From Chlorophyllum brunneum (taxonomy: Eukaryota > Basidiomycota > Agaricomycetes > Agaricales > Agaricaceae), in NCBI GenBank assembly GCA_963576785.1, contig OY756142.1, positions 62,001 through 126,000 on the forward strand: a DNA stretch of 64,000 nucleotides, in the 5' to 3' direction. A program made the translations under genes and the position numbers. Positions 59,204 through 64,000 of this stretch are shown in pieces. Below the pieces are notes generated by a model. That model was not told the origin of the DNA, ran no database searches, and worked only from the letters and a program-made list of their open reading frames with translations. Positions within the stretch are counted from its first letter, which is position 1. Every line of letters starts with the position of its first letter.

Positions 59204-60737
59204 TTATTTCGGTGTATAAGCTGGTGGTCGTAAACCCTCTGCATCCTCCTCATCCCGATTTACGGCAGTTAACATATTCCTCTCCTTCCCATTTTTCCCT
59301 ACTCTCACTGCGTTACTGCTCGAAGGTTCTGGAGACCGCAACTGTGCAGCGCTTCCACTCGGATAGGGATAATGATGCTGATACATAGCAGGGGCGGCGG
59401 CTCCAGCCGGAATATCACTAGCATAAGATAGCCGCGCTCCGCCTCCCGTGTCCTGTGGTGGTGTGTAGAAACTGGGGTCAGCGGAAGGGAATGACGCAGG
59501 TGAACCCAATGGTGCTCTGTTTGAACCCAAAGTGCCTGGGGTAGATGTTTCCGTAATGGTTGATAATGTCGTGGGAGCGTATGAACGGAAAGTCGCTTGT
59601 TGAGGATATGGATCGTGGTGTTGTTGGTACAACACCTCCGTCGGCGGTGGAAGTCCGACCCATGGATTGAAATTTTGTGAGGGCTGACCACCCGGTGGAT
59701 GATAACCATGAGGCTGCATATTTTTTACCAAGGGAACACCTATACCCGACATCCTGGGGTCGGAACCTGACCATGAAGCGTTCGGACTGGATTCATGGCC
59801 TTGTGAATAAGGATTATACATAGTCTGGGGTTGAGGATTGTTAGGAGGTAAAGGTCCAGAAGGTCCAGAAGGCGGAGATTGTGATTCGGGAGAAGCGCCT
59901 GTTATTATCCATGCTTCCGATCTCGGCCGTCTTCTCCTCCTGTGGCAGCACCAAACGGCAGCGATGACCATGAAAAGTCCCAGAGAGCCCAGAACGGACC
60001 CAAGTGCAATAGGGAGAGCATGACTTGAAGACGAGGTGCTCGAGTCATTGCTGTTGTTCGAGGTATTCGTGGGTGAGGCAATGGCCCGAGTGACAGAAGT
60101 GGACGCTGGTGAGGTTGAAGAGGTTGAAGAGGTAATAGTTGGAGGAGGGGGAGTAGGGGTTAATACCGTATAGCTGCAGATGAGTGTTCAATGGAACAAA
60201 CTGGATGATTCATGCATATGCTTCTCACATTATCGTGTCAACTACCGCGTATGGCCGATCTGGTTGACGAATTTTTGATATGAGCAGAGTATGAGTAACA
60301 TTTGGAAGATTCTCCGACGACCAAACAACTGCACTTCTGACAGTTTCTGGGCCCTCCGCTATCGGGCTTCTCTGGTTTGGATCAGACAAGTTGAGCTGAA
60401 CGGGTGGTTGAGAATCCAATTGCAGTTGTGTAAACACATCGTAAGGCCAGAGAGGTGACATGAAATATACAGCAGAGCCTAGAAAGCTCTTTGAGTGACC
60501 GGATCATAGTAGTAACGGGGTGAGCTCACCAGTGAACTTAAAACTGGCGGACGATCCATCGTCTCCTGTTAAATGGTGTGAGCCACCCGCGTCCAAGTCT
60601 GAAGGTAGGGAGATTTCCCAATTTCCTGTGTAAGCGATAGCAGGGTCGCTGTCGTCGATGGTTACGTTGACTTGGGCGATAGAGACGACGAAGTAATGGG
60701 CAGCGAGTAAGAACAGGACACGACAGGACATGCTCAA
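59204..60737 (-). CDS. Signal-peptide/ectodomain/TM protein, tandem copy 1
   Basis: Three-exon model complement(join(59204..60173, 60229..60478, 60530..60737)), 475 aa. A signal peptide (CRVLFLLAAHYFVVSIAQ) is followed by a compact ectodomain: VTIDDSDPAIAYTGNWE, GSHHLTGDDGSSASFKFTGSAVYF, LWPYDVFTQLQLDSQPP, VVWSSENLPNVTHTLLIS and YAVVDTIIYTV. This has the look of a single beta-sandwich with N-glycosylation sequons. A Ser/Thr/Pro stalk leads to one membrane helix (ALPIALGSVLGSLGLFMVIAAVW), then CCHRRRRRP and a ~220-residue disordered, Pro/Gln/Tyr-rich cytosolic tail. The family is expanded in Agaricomycetes; function unknown, wall or surface sensing is a guess. Confidence 0.85.
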
Positions 60738-61174
60738 GGTCAGTCTCTATGTTGGCAGGCGTTAACTATGGCCATTCCTTTTCAACCCTGCTTCGCAGAT
60801 CACCGCGCGTTGGTACATCAGATACATCAGATTTCTCCACGGAAGTACTTCTACACGGGTCGTAATTCGTTCCAGCAGTTGTTCATTTATTCATCGCCTT
60901 AATCATGTTTCTCCAGAACCAATATTATTACTGAGAAGATATGTTAAACCCCTACCCTCTTTCCCCACACGACACTAGTTATCCAGCAAAGCAAGCGTCA
61001 AGTTGCCTTGTTCTGTGATAACATCCCTTGAAACACATCACGACGAATGGCACTGCAGTATACGTAAATGTCGTGTATACATAAGTAGAGTCGTAGTAAA
61101 ACAACAGAATACATGTGAGAATCAGTTTGAGGCTAGATCTAAAGTGACTGATCCAGAAGCCAGAGTTGAGCGCA
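60738..61174. other. Intergenic between tandem paralogues
   Basis: About 0.44 kb, promoter of copy 1 and 3' end of copy 2. No gene seen. Confidence 0.5.
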
Positions 61175-62311
61175 TCAGATGTCGGGATAACGTGGGTCAC
61201 GATTGGGCACCGTATATGAGCCTTGAACATACGCATCTGCCAGGTCCCCTTGAGATGCTGCAAAATGGCTGGTCGAGCGCGTAGGATCTCCATGATGATA
61301 GCTAATCGCATGCGAATTCCTCGCACTGGCTCCAACGCCAGTCATATTTGGAACCCCCGGGCCCCCAACTGACAGTGTGGACCAGGCTGTTTCTCCAGGA
61401 TGATAATTACTGTCTGGTCGACTCGGAGGGGGGGGAGAGCGTGGTGCGAGTGAGGGACTATGAGGTGAACTGTGTGGTGAGGCTATGGGGCTGTGTCCGG
61501 CGATCGAAGCACCATCATGTGCATCACCACCCCACTTTCCTGAGCTCTCTACAGAGGTTCTTCTAGTCCTCGATGCAGATGGGCCCCGCCTTCGGAGACA
61601 GAGCCAGAGTATGAGGCCAAGGACTACAAGAACCAAAACGCCCAGTAGCGTCCCTAACACAATAATAAGGACTTGGTGATCATGATCACCGCCATCTGAA
61701 TCGTCATCCGAGGAAGAGTTCCCTGTTGCCGAATCGCCAGTTTCAAGAACTGTATATCTACCAAGTGGATCCAAATGAGGAACAATGCGGGGGCATGACC
61801 ATCGTAACAACTCACATGATCCCATCAACGACAGCGAACTGTTGGCCCCTTCCTACGGATATCCGTAGCGTATGAGTAGTATTTTCCAGGTTCTCCGCGC
61901 TCCATACGACACTCGATGCAACCGTCTCTATACCTCCTCCAGAATCCGACGAATTGTGATCGGTCAAATCGACAATGACCATCGGGCGGGAATCCAATGT
62001 CAAAGCCGTCGAAACTGCGTAGGGCCATAGGGGTGACATAAAATATACGGCAACACCTGTTAAATCACCATTAATACGTATGACCGTCATCCATACAGAA
62101 GTTGCTGACCAGTGAACTGGAATACTGCCTGTGCTGTAGTGTTCGTCGTCAAAACGTGAGATCCGCCATAGTCGAGATCAGTTGATGTGGATCTGCCCCA
62201 ATCACCCGTATATTGGATCTGCCGGTCATTATCATCCAAAGTGACATTTTGCAGACATTGCGCCAGCAACACAAGTTGACTGAGCGTGACGACAAGAGAT
62301 AGAAGGTGCAT
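61175..62311 (-). CDS. Signal-peptide/ectodomain/TM protein, tandem copy 2
   Basis: Three-exon model complement(join(61175..61757, 61816..62056, 62110..62311)), 341 aa, introns at the same places and phases as copy 1. The start chosen is the Met that opens a clean signal peptide (MHLLSLVVTLSQLVLLAQC); an in-frame ATG at 62359 would bury it. The ectodomain matches copy 1: VTLDDNDRQIQYTGDW, GSHVLTTNTTAQAVFQFTG, YFMSPLWPYAVSTALTLDS, VVWSAENLENTTHTLRIS and FAVVDGIIYTV. An Asp/Ser-rich short stalk, a membrane helix (VLIIVLGTLLGVLVLVVLGLILWL) and CLRRRGP precede a ~140-residue Ser/Pro/His-rich tail. Same unknown role; tails have diverged far more than the ectodomain. Confidence 0.87.
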
Positions 62312-63687
62312 GATGATGGAGAGATCACCAAGGATGGGATGAAATGTTAGTGAGGACAAATCCCGAAGGCTCTTTCATATAAGAGAGTTCATCGCAGTCA
62401 ATGCCAGGAGGAAGCGTGGCCGTTGGATGCCCGTAAGAGGAAATGAGGTTTGGGCGTTAGTTGGTATCGTGGAGTTCTAACATGCATCAACTTGAACACA
62501 GCGAACCTCATGGCCAGGGCTGTGAAAAACGTGGTTAGGTATCTTCGGTGACCTCAATCACCATCCGTTTCCAGCCTGGAAGGAATATCTTCTGGACTCC
62601 TTACTGTCGTTATGTTCTGGATCCACACTAGGTCAAGTGGACGTTACCAAACCAAAGCTATTTCTGTCGCATTGGAGCCGATTGGAGCGATGCCTCGAGG
62701 CTTGATTCTAGTTCCCTAGAGAACGTACAGATCCACGGACCGCTGAACGCAATTCAAACATCCAAAAAACCAATCAACTTCGATTATGGGTCTAATGATA
62801 TTGGTCTGATAATCTTGTGCCCGGCAGTCCGAATCCACCCACAACCTCCAATCCCTATCATCGGTGAGTATGCAATAAACGAAGCTTGAGAGCACAGCTT
62901 TGTGTTAGCCTAACACAAAGCTGTGCTCTCAAGCTTCGTTTATTGCAAACTCGAGGACTTTAATTCATTCCTCAGCCAAGCTCATGTTCGGTGTCGCAAT
63001 GCTCCATCATTTATCGCCGACACGGCGGGAGTGTAAATTTGACCAAGCCCATGAGGCCTTTACGTTCCCGACCGATTTTGTATGATGCGTAAACAGCATT
63101 TGCGAGTCGTTTCACCGAAATGAAGTACTTAGGTTCGTGTGGTTGTACTGTATAGCCCATCAATGGCCCACCACTTCTCTTAGGGTAAACGATCACGAAA
63201 AGTACTCATGAACCTCGAGGTGCTGCAAACAAGGAATATTCGGGAATCGCCGTACGAAGCACCAAACGCAACAACGGGACATCATCTTTTAGGGAAAGGC
63301 AATCCCTGATCTTGCCTGGGGAACTCGGGGCAGTTCAAACGTGGAAAATGTGATGCATGGATGATCTGTAGCAGTGAATGGTGTAGCAGCATCGAGTGAG
63401 ACGTGCTCTGCGGCGGGTGTCATGGGAGCCTTTCTCATCCTAGACCCCATTGATATACACCAAGGGCCTTCATGCGCCTCATCAATAAAAGGGGGAAAGG
63501 ATGTCTAATTTGGCGGTACAGCTGGAGGTACAGGGATTCAGGTGCTGTCTCCTTTCAAACGACGTAGTGAAAATACGACCTCGCAGATTATAAACTGATA
63601 ATAAATACAGAAATGAGGGGGCGGAAACCGGCTACTTCGGTGCCAAAGTGAGTACCATCAACGCAAAAGCCTATTCTATATCCTCAA
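62312..63687. other. Intergenic, contains a perfect palindrome
   Basis: About 1.4 kb with no supported gene. Holds the 77-bp inverted repeat at 62871-62947. Confidence 0.5.
62871..62947. repeat. Perfect 38-bp inverted repeat with 1-bp centre
   Basis: Arms 62871-62908 and 62910-62947 are fully complementary, with a single C at 62909 between them. The arms begin TGCAATAAACG and end CGTTTATTGCA. No open frame or known terminator uses it. Confidence 0.97.
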
Positions 63688-64000
63688 CTATCCTATAGAG
63701 TTTATACGACCCCCAGCGTCGAGATCCTCTTCGGGACGTCTCCTCCAAGGACTTGACAACGTTTCCAGTAGTCCAGTCGTACTACTTTCTCGTCCTTTCA
63801 CGTACACACGAATCTGCAGAATTATCAGACAGAAAACAATCCCCTACAGGATTGAACGATTCAGTGCTACCGTAAGCGTACGGAATAAATTAAACTTACA
63901 ACGAGAGGCGGGATGGCATCAACGATCACGAATACCCCACTTGTATTTGCAACCAAACAAGCCAGCAAGACTATGGTGGTCAGAGAATAAATCCCGCCAC
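63688..64000 (-). CDS. 7-TM-like fungal membrane protein, 3' end (partial)
   Basis: Two exons on the minus strand: 63900..64000 (cut by the window edge) and 63688..63843, with an intron of 56 nt. The first ends in the hydrophobic TIVLLACLVANTSGVFVIVD block followed by a phase-0 junction. The second begins GIVFCLIILQIRVYV. Both match the last two exons of copies A and B (GISFCLIIIQLHLHF) in position, phase and pattern. The tail after that is short and charged. A third member of the family, beyond the edge; whether it is intact cannot be seen. Confidence 0.75.

Noticed and set aside
1..64000. CRISPR arrays, bacterial operons, prophage or biosynthetic cluster
   Set aside because: Spliceosomal introns throughout, no regularly spaced repeats, and neighbouring genes lack a shared pathway. 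One probably broken P450 with phosphatases is not enough for a cluster.

Overview
This window reads as chromosomal DNA of a filamentous basidiomycete, most likely an Agaricomycete. Nearly every gene is cut by introns of about 45-65 nt with GT..AG ends. Several families are typical of mushroom-forming fungi: a WW/multi-TM protein, an HNH protein with a conserved C-terminal half, a lineage-expanded kinase-like family, a 7-TM-like family whose first exon starts MDxSLNxSELTAL, and Ser/Pro-rich single-pass membrane proteins. I translated and spliced the genes by eye; exon joins are given where frame and splice sites agree.

Layout. 1-2.5 kb: no convincing gene. 2.5-4.1 kb: an intact FlaR/adenylate-kinase-like P-loop NTPase (+) converging on an Alba-domain gene (-). 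5.0-8.2 kb: a 10-exon WW/multi-TM gene (+). 10.5-14.6 kb: two paralogous 7-TM-like genes (+), each broken by a different single lesion. 14.9-16.4 kb: Ser/Thr/Pro-rich single-pass membrane protein (-). 18.4-19.7 kb: HNH protein (+). 20.2-21.1 kb: IFI6/ISG12-like hydrophobic Gly/Ala-rich protein (-). 21.6-23.1 kb: coiled-coil protein (-). 23.6-25.3 kb: kinase-like pseudogene (-).

26.2-33.7 kb: a decayed full-length Ty1/copia element (-) with two 446-bp LTRs, a half-tRNA-type primer site and transition-biased decay. 34.5-37.8 kb: two more copies of the P-loop gene (-), one intact and one dead; the intact copy carries the broken tail of the Alba gene, so the block was copied from the 2.5-4.1 kb locus.

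38.4-40.6 kb: amino-acid/GABA permease (+). 41.0-45.6 kb: Boi/Pob1-type SH3-SAM-PH polarity protein (-), with its 5' end partly duplicated upstream. 47.9-48.8 kb: GPR1/FUN34/YaaH transporter (-). 51.0-58.8 kb: two histidine acid phosphatases, one secreted (-) and one membrane-anchored (+), flanking a cytochrome P450 (-) that is probably broken at its K-helix. 59.2-62.3 kb: a tandem pair of signal-peptide/ectodomain/TM proteins (-). The right edge holds the 3' end of a third 7-TM-like gene (-).

Most genes look independent, not a cluster. Shared themes are surface and transport functions (permease, YaaH transporter, phosphatases, membrane proteins) and a repeat-rich accessory block at 23-38 kb where duplication and decay are concentrated. 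The most unusual items are the 11-nt micro-exon inside the Walker A loop of the P-loop family, the polarity of its duplication, the IFI6-like gene, and two long DNA hairpins (55.7 and 62.9 kb).
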